Positions 1 to 5,587 of a stretch of DNA of 6,540 nt are shown piece by piece. Below the pieces are notes generated by a model. It saw only the letters and a list, made by a program, of their open reading frames with translations. It made no database searches and had not been told where the DNA came from. A program made the translations under genes and the position numbers. Location: positions 1-6,540 of the forward strand of contig JAKAWO010000173.1 of assembly GCA_021827255.1 (NCBI GenBank). Direction: 5' to 3'. The stretch comes from Acidobacteriota bacterium (GTDB lineage: Bacteria > Acidobacteriota > Terriglobia > UBA7540). How positions within the stretch are numbered: position 1 is the first letter of the stretch; each line of letters starts with the position of its first letter.

Positions 1-1
1 G

Positions 2-775
2 ATCGAGAGAGAACTCGCCTCAAACAACGTCCGCGTGCTGAAGGGGGCGAGAGTTGAAGGATTGGCAGGCGACCGCAGCCGGCGGGTGCGGCGCGTGGCC
101 TGGGAGGGAGCGCCGGGCGCGGCCGCAGAGACAGATTGCGTCATCCTTGCGACGGGCGTCCGGCCGCGGGCGCGCCTGGCTGCAGAAGCAGGGCTTGAAC
201 TCGGCGTCACCGGCGCCGTCGCGGTCAATGAGTCTATGGAAACAAGCGTCGCGGCAATCTATGCTGCGGGCGACGTGGCGGAGACTCGCCACCTAGTGAG
301 CGGCCGACCGGCCTATGTCCCCCTCGGCACAACCGCCAACAAGCAAGGGCGCGTGGCGGGCGAAAATGCCGCGGGCGGCCGCGCTCGGTTCCCTGGGATT
401 GTGGGCACAGCGGCCGTCAAGGTATTCAATTTGGAAGTCGCGCGAACAGGTCTCAGCCTGGGCGAGGCTCAAGCGGCTGGCTTTCGGACTGCGGCCGCCT
501 CCATCCGCGCCGCGTCCCGCGCGCGTTACCTGGGCGGCAAGGAAATGACGGTGCGCCTGATCGCCGATCGCGCGACAGGCCGCCTGCTCGGCGCGCAAAT
601 GGCGGGACCGGAAGGAGTGGCCAAGCGGATTGACGTCTTAGCCACCGCCCTCCAAGCTCGAATGACCGCCGACCAGCTCGCCGCGCTTGATTTATCTTAC
701 GCCCCGCCCTTTGCTCCGGTTTGGGACCCCGTCCTGATTGCCGCCCTGGAAATGCTGCGAGAACTGCGGCGATAG
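2..775 (+). CDS. FAD-dependent pyridine nucleotide-disulfide oxidoreductase, CoA-disulfide reductase/NADH oxidase type (partial, N-terminus missing)
   Basis: The frame is open from the left edge, so the gene starts outside the window; 257 C-terminal residues are seen. The order of motifs is that of the CoA-disulfide reductase/NADH oxidase branch of the flavoprotein disulfide reductases. It shows the end of the NAD(P)H-binding domain with ATGVRPR, then the second FAD-contact motif YAAGD (bases 260-274), then the dimerisation domain with GTTANKQGR and, near the end, YAPPFAPVWDP. Members reduce CoA disulfide, polysulfide or O2 with NAD(P)H in the cytoplasm. The redox-active cysteine of the family lies in the missing N-terminal part, so the substrate cannot be settled here. 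The protein ends soon after the dimerisation domain, so there is no C-terminal rhodanese fusion. A thioredoxin-fold gene follows 102 bases downstream on the same strand, consistent with thiol redox work. The family call is firm; the exact substrate is open. Confidence 0.9.
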   Translation: MERELASNNVRVLKGARVEGLAGDRSRRVRRVAWEGAPGAAAETDCVILATGVRPRARLAAEAGLELGVTGAVAVNESMETSVAAIYAAGDVAETRHLVSGRPAYVPLGTTANKQGRVAGENAAGGRARFPGIVGTAAVKVFNLEVARTGLSLGEAQAAGFRTAAASIRAASRARYLGGKEMTVRLIADRATGRLLGAQMAGPEGVAKRIDVLATALQARMTADQLAALDLSYAPPFAPVWDPVLIAALEMLRELRR

Positions 776-779
776 TCGG

Positions 780-803
780 AACGGCGCTGGCGCTCCCGCC
801 GTT
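780..803 (+). terminator. Hairpin just after the flavoprotein gene, possible terminator
   Basis: A perfect 7-bp inverted repeat, AACGGCG (780-786) and CGCCGTT (797-803), encloses a 10-base loop and starts 4 bases after the stop codon. No T-run follows, so it is not a classical intrinsic terminator. It may help end the transcript or protect its 3' end. Confidence 0.3.
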
Positions 804-840
804 ATGCTCGCGTGGCGCCGACCGGAAAGACGAAGATGTT

Positions 841-849
841 TGCTAAGAT
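841..849 (+). promoter_or_regulatory. Possible extended -10 promoter for the redoxin gene
   Basis: TGCTAAGAT has the TGn extension followed by a TATAAT-like hexamer (4 of 6). Transcription would start near 856 and leave a leader of about 20 bases containing the strong ribosome site. No convincing -35 box is seen at the matching distance. If real, the redoxin is transcribed separately from the flavoprotein. Confidence 0.35.
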
Positions 850-864
850 ATTCAAAAGACTTAC

Positions 865-870
865 AGGAGG
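865..870 (+). promoter_or_regulatory. Shine-Dalgarno AGGAGG that fixes the redoxin start
   Basis: A perfect AGGAGG lies 7 bases before ATG 878. It chooses this ATG over the in-frame GTG at 812, which would add 22 residues unlike the start of any redoxin domain. Confidence 0.85.
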
Positions 871-877
871 TCATCGA

Positions 878-1372
878 ATGGCGAGTTTGGCCGTAGGAAC
901 ACCCGCGCCGCCCATCGAATTGACCGGGGTGGACGGCCGGAAATATTCGCTGAAGGGAGCGCTCGAACACGGCCCTGTGATCGCCGCCTTTTTTAAGGCA
1001 AGCTGCCCAACGTGCCAATTTACATTTCCCTTCATCGAGCGCCTCCATCGGCAATTCGGCGGCAAAGGCGCTACGGTCTGGGGTGTCGCACAGGATAACG
1101 CTTCGCGCGGCGGAGAGTTTGCCGCCCAATATGGCATTACGTTTCCCATTCTCATTGATGATGAGCCCTACTCAACTTCCCGCGCGTACAAGCTAAAATT
1201 CACACCCACGCTTTTTCTGATTCGTCCGGAGGGTGAAATTTCGCTCCTCAGCGAAGGCTTTGCCAAGCGTGACATTCTCCAAATCCAGCATGAGCTCGCA
1301 CGCCGGATTGACGTTGAAGCCGCACCGCTTTTCCGGCCCGGTGAACGCATTCCCGAATACAAGCCAGGCTGA
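878..1372 (+). CDS. Redoxin/thioredoxin-fold protein (AhpC/TSA-like) with CPTC motif
   Basis: This 164-residue protein has the redoxin fold signature. It opens with VGTPAPPIEL (residues 6-15), the usual redoxin entry strand. A CPTC active-site motif follows at 43-46 after a hydrophobic strand (VIAAFFKAS), then a second strand (TVWGVAQD) and the cis-proline loop TPT at 109-111 (Pro110). The two cysteines in CxxC form suggest thiol-disulfide exchange, or a peroxiredoxin of the bacterioferritin-comigratory type using C43 as peroxidatic cysteine; the sequence does not decide between them. There is no signal peptide, so it should be cytoplasmic. The start is set by a perfect AGGAGG 7 bases upstream. 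The preceding gene is a flavoprotein disulfide reductase, a plausible but unproven electron source. No in-frame TGA replaces either cysteine, so it is not a selenoprotein even though selC lies nearby. Confidence 0.9.
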   Translation: MASLAVGTPAPPIELTGVDGRKYSLKGALEHGPVIAAFFKASCPTCQFTFPFIERLHRQFGGKGATVWGVAQDNASRGGEFAAQYGITFPILIDDEPYSTSRAYKLKFTPTLFLIRPEGEISLLSEGFAKRDILQIQHELARRIDVEAAPLFRPGERIPEYKPG

Positions 1373-1385
1373 GGAGCCAAGAATT

Positions 1386-1402
1386 AGGCTTGGTTCAAGC
1401 CT
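1386..1402 (+). terminator. Perfect 7-bp hairpin after the redoxin gene
   Basis: AGGCTTG (1386-1392), a GTT loop and CAAGCCT (1396-1402) form a tight hairpin 13 bases after the redoxin stop. No T-run follows on the plus strand (the next bases are CCGCAAAAAC). The bases just before it, GAGCCAAG (1374-1381 region), could pair instead with CTTGGTTC within the hairpin, giving an alternative fold. It probably marks the transcript end, but the mechanism is unclear. Confidence 0.35.
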
Positions 1403-1524
1403 CCGCAAAAACGGGCCGTCGGACAAAAAGCCCCTGGCGAGGAAGTCGAGCACCCCGGCAAGCTGATCCTTTGGCGTTCTACTTAAACGTTGGCCGTAGT
1501 TTCGGAAGAAAGGGCCGAGAGGTT
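1403..1524. other. Non-coding stretch with no recognised feature
   Basis: Between the hairpin after the redoxin gene and the end of the candidate minus-strand small ORF I see no coding signal, repeat or RNA structure I can support. Reading frames crossing it have composition and starts typical of chance frames. Confidence 0.5.
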
Positions 1525-1692
1525 CTACTCCATCATCTCTTCCCAGATTTTCTTCTTGTGTTTCGCGGGCTTGCGCTTCCGCGCTTCGTCTGGTCGCGCA
1601 GGCGGGGGCGCGCCGACCCGCTCGCGCGCCAGGCGTTTGACTTCCTTCCCCGCTCGAAATGGTTTCGGCCTTTGAGGGCGTGTAGGGCTCAC
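1525..1692 (-). CDS. Candidate small basic protein downstream of selC (hypothetical)
   Basis: A minus-strand frame from GTG 1692 would give 55 residues. It has a proline/arginine-rich start, a helix-like stretch GKEVKRLARERVG (residues 15-27), a lysine-rich run KRKPAKHKKK and an acidic end WEEMME. This mix of a likely helix, a basic tail and a charged end looks like a real small acidobacterial protein rather than a chance frame, and the opposite-strand frames look worse. I do not recognise a named family. The basic run would suit nucleic acid binding, but that is inference only. The start is uncertain: only a weak GGTG lies 8 to 9 bases before the GTG, and the open frame continues back into the tRNA gene, which cannot be coding. 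It begins 46 bases after the encoded CCA of selC on the same strand with no clear terminator between, so the two may share a transcript. Confidence 0.4.
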   Translation of the reverse strand: MSPTRPQRPKPFRAGKEVKRLARERVGAPPPARPDEARKRKPAKHKKKIWEEMME

Positions 1693-1738
1693 CGCATTTT
1701 CACCGATCGTCGGCTCGGCGACGCGAGGAAGCAGCAGT

Positions 1739-1833
1739 TGGCGGAAGTGAGTCGGAATCGAACCGACCGGTCCCGCAGAGCGAGACCCACAGGATTTGAA
1801 GTCCTGGGCGGACACCAGCCCACATGCACTTCC
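1739..1833 (-). tRNA. selC: Selenocysteine tRNA, tRNA-Sec(TCA)
   Basis: Read on the minus strand, the 95 bases fold as a bacterial tRNA-Sec. The acceptor starts GGAAGTGC (1833-1826) and pairs over 7 bases with CACTTCC (1749-1743). The D-arm is long: 6 pairs, GTGGGC with GTCCGC, around a TGGT loop. The anticodon arm is CAGGA, loop CTTCAAA, TCCTG, with anticodon TCA at 1799-1797. The long variable arm has a 7-pair stem (1787-1781 with 1775-1769) and a CTCTG loop. The T-arm is GTCGG, TTCGATT, CCGAC. Discriminator G1742 is followed by an encoded CCA (1741-1739). The 6-bp D-stem with a 4-base loop, large variable arm and UCA anticodon together set tRNA-Sec apart from tRNA-Ser. It is charged by SerRS, converted by SelA and delivered by SelB to UGA codons with SECIS elements. 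The eighth acceptor pair (C1826 with T1750) is a mismatch, unlike the usual 8+5 acceptor/T stack. selA, selB and selD are not in the window. Confidence 0.96.
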
Positions 1834-1839
1834 AAAGCG

Positions 1840-1868
1840 ATTCTAAATAACTCAGCGCTCAGTGTCCA
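1840..1868 (-). promoter_or_regulatory. Sigma-70-like promoter of selC
   Basis: On the minus strand, -35 TGGACA (1868-1863, 5 of 6 matches) and -10 TAGAAT (1845-1840, 5 of 6) are separated by exactly 17 bases. Six bases (CGCTTT) separate the -10 box from the tRNA, so the predicted +1 is G1833, the first base of the mature tRNA. Confidence 0.65.
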
Positions 1869-1985
1869 CAAGAGTTGGAGGGCATGCACGCCCGTCAAAA
1901 GAAAACACGGGACGCGCCCCCGATCGCTCGATGCATTGTTGGGTAACGAACCCACCTTGGTGTTAAAGCCAACCGAGCGCGCCTA

Positions 1986-1994
1986 TGTTATGGT
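1986..1994 (+). promoter_or_regulatory. Possible extended -10 promoter of gltX
   Basis: TGTTATGGT reads as a TGn extension plus a TATAAT-like hexamer. The start site would be near 2001, only about 8 bases before ATG 2009, giving a leaderless or nearly leaderless message. That agrees with the lack of a good Shine-Dalgarno before gltX. No good -35 box is seen. selC is divergent on the other side of this spacer. Confidence 0.35.
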
Positions 1995-2008
1995 AAGCGC
2001 TGGTGCCC

Positions 2009-3505
2009 ATGCCTAAGGTTCGAGTGCGGTTCGCTCCCAGCCCCACCGGGTATGTCCACGTGGGCAATGCGCGTACGGCGCTATTTAACTGGCTGTTTGC
2101 CAGGCATCACGGCGGCGCGTTGGTGCTGCGCATTGAGGACACGGACGCCGAGCGCTCGCGCCCGGAGTACGAGTTCCGGCTTGTCAGCGACCTGCTCTGG
2201 CTGGGACTCGATTGGGACGAAGGCCCCGGTGGGGGTGGGGGCGCTCCGTTCGGTCCGTATCGGCAGTCCGAGCGCCAGGAAATTTACGCCACGTTCGCAA
2301 ACCAATTGGTTGAGGCCGGCCACGCCTATTATTGCTTCTGCAGCCCCGAACAGCTTGAAGCGGAGCGCGAGGCGGCGCTCCAATCGGGCCGCCAGCCAAG
2401 GTATTCGGGGCGCTGCCGCGAGATCCCGCGGCGAGAGGCCGAGCGCCGCCGAGCTTCAGGCGAGCCGGCTGCTCTCCGATTGAAAATCGCCGAGGGTGTT
2501 TACCGCTGGGCCGACCTCGTGCATGGGGAGACCAGTTTTTCGAGCGAAGTCATGGGCGACTTGATTCTGGTCCGCTCGGACGGCCATCCTGCTTACAACT
2601 ACGCTGTGGTGATTGACGACCATTTGATGGAAATCACTCACGTCATCCGCGGCGATGACCACATCTCGAACACGCCGCGCCAGCTCGCGCTTTATCGCGC
2701 TTTCGGCTGGACACCGCCAGAATTCGCCCACCTCTCAACCATCCTGGGTCCCGACCGCGCGCGCCTCTCCAAGCGCCACGGCGCCACCTCGCTCCAGAAC
2801 TTTCGCGAGATGGGCATTCTGCCTGAGGCGCTGAGAAATTATTTGGCGCTTTTGGGCTGGTCTCCCGCCGATGGCAAAACGGAAATCCTTAGCCCTGAGG
2901 AGCTCATCGCGCAGTTCTCGCTCGATCACATCACCAAAAGCCCTGCCGTGTTCGATATGGACAAGCTGAAGTGGATGAACCGTCATTACATGAAGCAAAG
3001 ACCTCTCGGCGAACTGGCGGCTCGCGCCGTGCCGTTTCTGGCGCAAGCCGGCTTTATCGAGGAACCGGCCGCGCCCGCCGTGCTCGCCTGGCTCGAGCGC
3101 CTGCTCGATGCCGTCCTGAAGAACGTAACCGCGCTTGTCCAACTGCCCGATGCGGCCCGATGCGTCTTTTTGTACGACGGCCAACAAGCGCTCGCGACAT
3201 TCCACAATTCAGCCGTTGCAGCATCGAACCAGGTGGTCGAGACCTTCATCCCCGAAGCGCTAAAGGAAGACTCTCTCACTTACGCGCGCTTTCGGGAGAT
3301 CGTCAGGGATGTGCAAGCTGAGACTGGAATGAACGGCACGGCATTGTTTCACCCGATTCGCGTGGCGCTGACGGGTGAAATCTCTGGGCCGGAGCTTGAA
3401 AAGCTGATTCCGATTTTCGAGGAAGGATCGAAGTTGCCGTTGCCCAAGCACGTTAAAAGTTGCGCTGAGCGGCTGCGCGATTTTCAGGCGGCGGCAAAGC
3501 TGTAG
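2009..3505 (+). CDS. gltX: Glutamyl-tRNA synthetase
   Basis: This 498-residue class I synthetase attaches glutamate to tRNA-Glu in the cytoplasm, within the family's usual length of about 470 to 500. The Rossmann catalytic domain begins RVRFAPSPTG (residues 5-14) with the HIGH-type motif HVGN at 17-20, then RIEDTD at 41-46. The KMSKS-type motif is RLSKR at 252-256. The C-terminal helical anticodon-binding domain includes the conserved NGTALFHPIRVALTG. A zinc-site remnant is seen: C109 and C111 (CFC) and C136, but the residue two after C136 is Glu138 rather than the His of the E. coli site, so zinc binding is doubtful. Five glycines in a row (74-78) interrupt the usual loop after the DEGP segment. 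ATG 2009 was chosen because it gives the usual short N-terminus; GTG 2003 is possible and adds two residues. Ribosome-site signals are weak for both. Whether it also mischarges tRNA-Gln cannot be told from this window. Confidence 0.97.
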   Translation: MPKVRVRFAPSPTGYVHVGNARTALFNWLFARHHGGALVLRIEDTDAERSRPEYEFRLVSDLLWLGLDWDEGPGGGGGAPFGPYRQSERQEIYATFANQLVEAGHAYYCFCSPEQLEAEREAALQSGRQPRYSGRCREIPRREAERRRASGEPAALRLKIAEGVYRWADLVHGETSFSSEVMGDLILVRSDGHPAYNYAVVIDDHLMEITHVIRGDDHISNTPRQLALYRAFGWTPPEFAHLSTILGPDRARLSKRHGATSLQNFREMGILPEALRNYLALLGWSPADGKTEILSPEELIAQFSLDHITKSPAVFDMDKLKWMNRHYMKQRPLGELAARAVPFLAQAGFIEEPAAPAVLAWLERLLDAVLKNVTALVQLPDAARCVFLYDGQQALATFHNSAVAASNQVVETFIPEALKEDSLTYARFREIVRDVQAETGMNGTALFHPIRVALTGEISGPELEKLIPIFEEGSKLPLPKHVKSCAERLRDFQAAAKL

Positions 3506-3530
3506 CGCCCTCTGCGGCAGCAATTTTTGT
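3499..3530 (+). terminator. Likely intrinsic terminator of gltX, overlapping its stop codon
   Basis: GCTGTAGC (3499-3506) pairs with GCGGCAGC (3514-3521) through six Watson-Crick pairs, one G-U and one A-G mismatch around a 7-base loop, and is followed by AATTTTTGT with five Ts at 3524-3528. The right arm GCGGCA can instead pair with TGTCGC (3528-3533), a mutually exclusive fold that would bury the T-run in a loop. Termination here would part rlmB from gltX. Confidence 0.45.
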
Positions 3531-3580
3531 CGCCTCTTGGGGAGCTGGGTCCGAGCGGTTAGAGCCAGCGAGCGCCAAGC

Positions 3581-4327
3581 ATGTCAAAGCAAGAATCCCA
3601 GACTCGGTCGGAGGCGATCTATGGCATCCACGCCGTCGCGGAGGCTGTCCGGCGGCGTCCGGTGGAGTACGTGGTGGTGGCACAGGGCGCGGCGAACCCA
3701 CGCTTGCAACAGCTAATCGGTGGCTGCCGTTCGGCCGGCGTTTCGGTGCGATTTGAGCCGCGCGCGGCGCTCGATCGGCGGGCCGGCACAACACACCATC
3801 AGGATGTGGTCGCGATTTGCGCTGTGAAAGGCTATGAGGTTTTGGGCGCGTTGCTGGAGGGCAACCAGAAACCGTTGCTGGTAGTTTTGGACGGGGTTGA
3901 AGACCCGGCCAACCTGGGGGCGGTGATCCGCACGGCCGTCGGCGCCGGCGCCAATGGCATTGTGATTCCGGCGCGGCGCGCCGCCGGACTATCTCCCACC
4001 GTGGCGCGAGCGGCGGCGGGCGCGCTCGAACACGCCCGGGTGGCGCGCGTCCCCAATCTGGCGCGGGCCCTTGCGGAGACGAAAGAACGCGGCGTGTGGG
4101 TTTACGGTTTTGAGCCTGGTGCCGCAACGTTGCACTATGCGCTCGACTATCGCGAGCCATGCGCCTTGGTGTTTGGGGGCGAGGGAGGCGGACTGCATCG
4201 CCTGGTGGGCGAGGCGTGCGACCGAAGGGCCAGCATTCCGCTGCGCGGTGCAGTACAATCATTAAATGTTTCGGTGGCTGCGGCTGTTGTGCTGTACGAG
4301 GCGGTGCGGCAACGATCACAGAGCTGA
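3581..4327 (+). CDS. rlmB: SPOUT-class rRNA 2'-O-ribose methyltransferase, RlmB/TrmH family
   Basis: The protein has 248 residues, the normal size for RlmB, which methylates the 2'-OH of G2251 in the peptidyl-transferase P-loop of 23S rRNA using S-adenosylmethionine. An N-terminal RNA-binding substrate domain begins with IYGIHAVAEAV (residues 13-23). The trefoil-knot catalytic domain carries the three SPOUT motifs: motif 1 LDGVEDPANLGAVIRTA (103-119, with N111 and R117), motif 2 VFGGEGGGL (197-205) and motif 3 IPLRGAVQSLNVSVAAA (219-235). The linker has HHQDVVA (72-78), where RlmB proteins usually have HQG; the Gly to Asp change is mildly unusual. No other in-frame start is available because a stop lies at 3560. 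No good ribosome site precedes the ATG. It sits 75 bases after gltX, so a shared translation-related transcription unit is possible. The family is certain; the exact target nucleotide (RlmB versus a paralogous TrmH-like enzyme) is inferred from overall likeness. Confidence 0.88.
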   Translation: MSKQESQTRSEAIYGIHAVAEAVRRRPVEYVVVAQGAANPRLQQLIGGCRSAGVSVRFEPRAALDRRAGTTHHQDVVAICAVKGYEVLGALLEGNQKPLLVVLDGVEDPANLGAVIRTAVGAGANGIVIPARRAAGLSPTVARAAAGALEHARVARVPNLARALAETKERGVWVYGFEPGAATLHYALDYREPCALVFGGEGGGLHRLVGEACDRRASIPLRGAVQSLNVSVAAAVVLYEAVRQRSQS

Positions 4328-4343
4328 GGTTGCCGCCAATCCG

Positions 4344-4376
4344 AACCCGGGGATTGCAACGCTGTCAGCCCGGGTT
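4344..4376 (+). terminator. Hairpin after rlmB, possible terminator
   Basis: AACCCGGG (4344-4351) and CCCGGGTT (4369-4376) form a perfect 8-bp stem, with one more G-T pair outside it, around a 17-base loop. It begins 16 bases after the rlmB stop. Only TTT follows, so termination would be weak. It may separate rlmB from the secreted-protein gene. Confidence 0.4.
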
Positions 4377-4407
4377 TCATCCAAATGAGTGAGGGGAAGG
4401 CCCATGG

Positions 4408-4414
4408 AGAGGAG
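4408..4414 (+). promoter_or_regulatory. Shine-Dalgarno that fixes the VWFA-protein start
   Basis: AGAGGAG lies 6 bases before ATG 4421. The in-frame ATG at 4385 has no such site, and using it would bury the signal peptide behind 12 extra polar residues. Confidence 0.75.
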
Positions 4415-4420
4415 CGCGCG

Positions 4421-5560
4421 ATGCGCTACGCCCGAAGCCCAAGGCGAGGTGTAATGGCGGCGGGGATTTTCCTGTTGGGATGGAGTTTGGGCTTTCCTTC
4501 AATCCAGGCCCAGACCGCCGCGGGGAAGTCCGCTCCCGCCTCGTCCGACCATCCTGACACAAACGCAGAAATCAAGGTCCAATCGAACCTCGTGACCGCG
4601 CCAGTCACGGTGACCGACGCTTCGGGACAAATTGTTTACGGATTGCGAGAGAGCGACTTTCGCGTGTATGACAACGGCGCCCTTCAGCAGATCGCCCGCT
4701 TCGATAATGAGGAGCGTCCGGTGTCGGCGGTGATCCTGATCCAGAACAACGACGATGTCGCCCCCCTGGTGAAGAATCTCGACTTTCTGGTCCCCGTTCT
4801 CACTCAGATGCTGCTGGGGCCGGATGGCCGGGCCGCAATTTTATTGTTTGACGGCCAGATCAAGCGCTCTCAAGGCTTCACCAATTCGCCCAGCCTCATC
4901 GAGAAAGCCCTCCAGGATATTCGGCCGGATGGCAGCAAAGCCCGGCTGAATGACGCCATGATGCAGGCCATCAATATGTTGGACCACCGCCCCAAGGACG
5001 ACCGGCGAATCATTCTGGCCATTTCCAACGGGGCGGACTCCGGCAGCGAAACGACCCGCCGGGAAGTGGTCGAGCGAGCGACGGCAGGGCAAGTAACCAT
5101 TTATGGCCTGGACCTAAGCGGTCTCAAGGCGCTCCTGGAGCGCAAGCCGCAGCCACCCCCGCCCAATCCGATTGACACCAACGTCGCCCGGCCGCCGGTT
5201 CCTGGCATGCCCAACACTCCGGACATGAACACCCGCATCTGGGAAAACCCGGTTCCCGGTGGCCCCATTCTGGGCGAATTGCGCCGGGCCGCCGTAGCCC
5301 ATTCTAAGATCCTCAAGAGCGATCTAGCCTTTTACACGCGCTTCACGGGCGGCGCGCTCTACCAGCAATGGTCGTCGAAGTCGCTGGTGCAGCATTTGGC
5401 GCGCCTGGCCGACGAACTTCACACGCAGTATGAGCTCGCCTACGTTCCGAATGATCTTACCCAGAGCGGTTTCCATCGCATCGAAATTCGCGTGGGGCGG
5501 CCCCATACGCGGGTGCGCGGTCCCGAGGGCTATTTTTACTATGCGGGTGGGACCCGCTGA
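4421..5560 (+). CDS. Secreted VWFA-related acidobacterial domain protein with degenerate MIDAS
   Basis: The 379-residue protein starts with a signal peptide: basic MRYARSPRRG, hydrophobic MAAGIFLLGWSLGF, and a likely cleavage after IQA (residue 30). It then follows the plan of the VWFA-related Acidobacterial domain family. The entry strand region SNLVTAPVTVTDASGQIVYGL (55-75, two residues of linker included) leads to DFRVYDNGALQQI, and the family's closing segment is YELAYVPN near 337-344 with a terminal RGPEGYFYY. The three metal-site motifs of a working VWFA domain are altered. The DxSxS position reads QNNDD (108-112), the TxLyD position reads ARLND (174-178), and the (T/L)DG position reads SNG (202-204). 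Metal-dependent ligand binding is therefore unlikely. A proline-rich loop (243-267) sits in the later half. It is presumably periplasmic or extracellular; the family's role is unknown. It is the best lineage marker in the window. Confidence 0.88.
   Translation: MRYARSPRRGVMAAGIFLLGWSLGFPSIQAQTAAGKSAPASSDHPDTNAEIKVQSNLVTAPVTVTDASGQIVYGLRESDFRVYDNGALQQIARFDNEERPVSAVILIQNNDDVAPLVKNLDFLVPVLTQMLLGPDGRAAILLFDGQIKRSQGFTNSPSLIEKALQDIRPDGSKARLNDAMMQAINMLDHRPKDDRRIILAISNGADSGSETTRREVVERATAGQVTIYGLDLSGLKALLERKPQPPPPNPIDTNVARPPVPGMPNTPDMNTRIWENPVPGGPILGELRRAAVAHSKILKSDLAFYTRFTGGALYQQWSSKSLVQHLARLADELHTQYELAYVPNDLTQSGFHRIEIRVGRPHTRVRGPEGYFYYAGGTR
5543..5557 (+). terminator. Perfect hairpin at the end of the VWFA gene
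   Basis: GCGGGT (5543-5548), GGG loop and ACCCGC (5552-5557) form a 6-bp perfect stem ending right before the stop codon, followed by TGAGTTTCC. It lies between converging genes 27 bases apart, so it could act from either side. The T-run is too short for a confident call. Confidence 0.3.
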
Positions 5561-5587
5561 GTTTCCACCCCCGGCAGGGCGGGAGGG

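Noticed and set aside
812..877. GTG 812 as start of the redoxin
   Set aside because: No ribosome site before it, whereas ATG 878 has a perfect AGGAGG at 7 bases and gives the usual redoxin N-terminus.
1693..1815. Upstream extension of the small minus-strand ORF to ATG 1815
   Set aside because: This part would be encoded by the body of selC on the same strand, so the ATG is inside the tRNA and cannot be the real start.
1739..1833. selC as an integration site of a genomic island
   Set aside because: selC is a known integration target in enterobacteria, but no integrase, direct repeat of its 3' end or foreign-looking block is seen here.
1390..2016. Long plus-strand open frame across the gap before gltX (208 codons)
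   Set aside because: It runs through the tRNA-Sec gene antisense and into the gltX start, has a TTG/GTG-type start without ribosome site and low-complexity arginine-rich content typical of chance frames in GC-rich DNA.
3541..3580. tRNA D-arm-like sequence (CCGAGCGGTTAGAG within a GCTGG/CCAGC stem) just before rlmB
   Set aside because: No anticodon arm, T-loop (GGTTCGA-type) or 3' acceptor follows; the next bases are the rlmB coding region. It is treated as a chance likeness or, at most, a leader stem-loop.
3453..4319. 288-codon minus-strand open frame opposite rlmB
   Set aside because: Proline/arginine-rich product with no domain pattern; it is the antisense shadow of rlmB, whose motifs are clear.
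5565..5586. CCACCC/GGGAGG inverted repeat between the converging genes
   Set aside because: It has an A-A mismatch, a 10-base loop and no T-run on either strand, and several other C/G-run pairings are equally possible; too weak to call.
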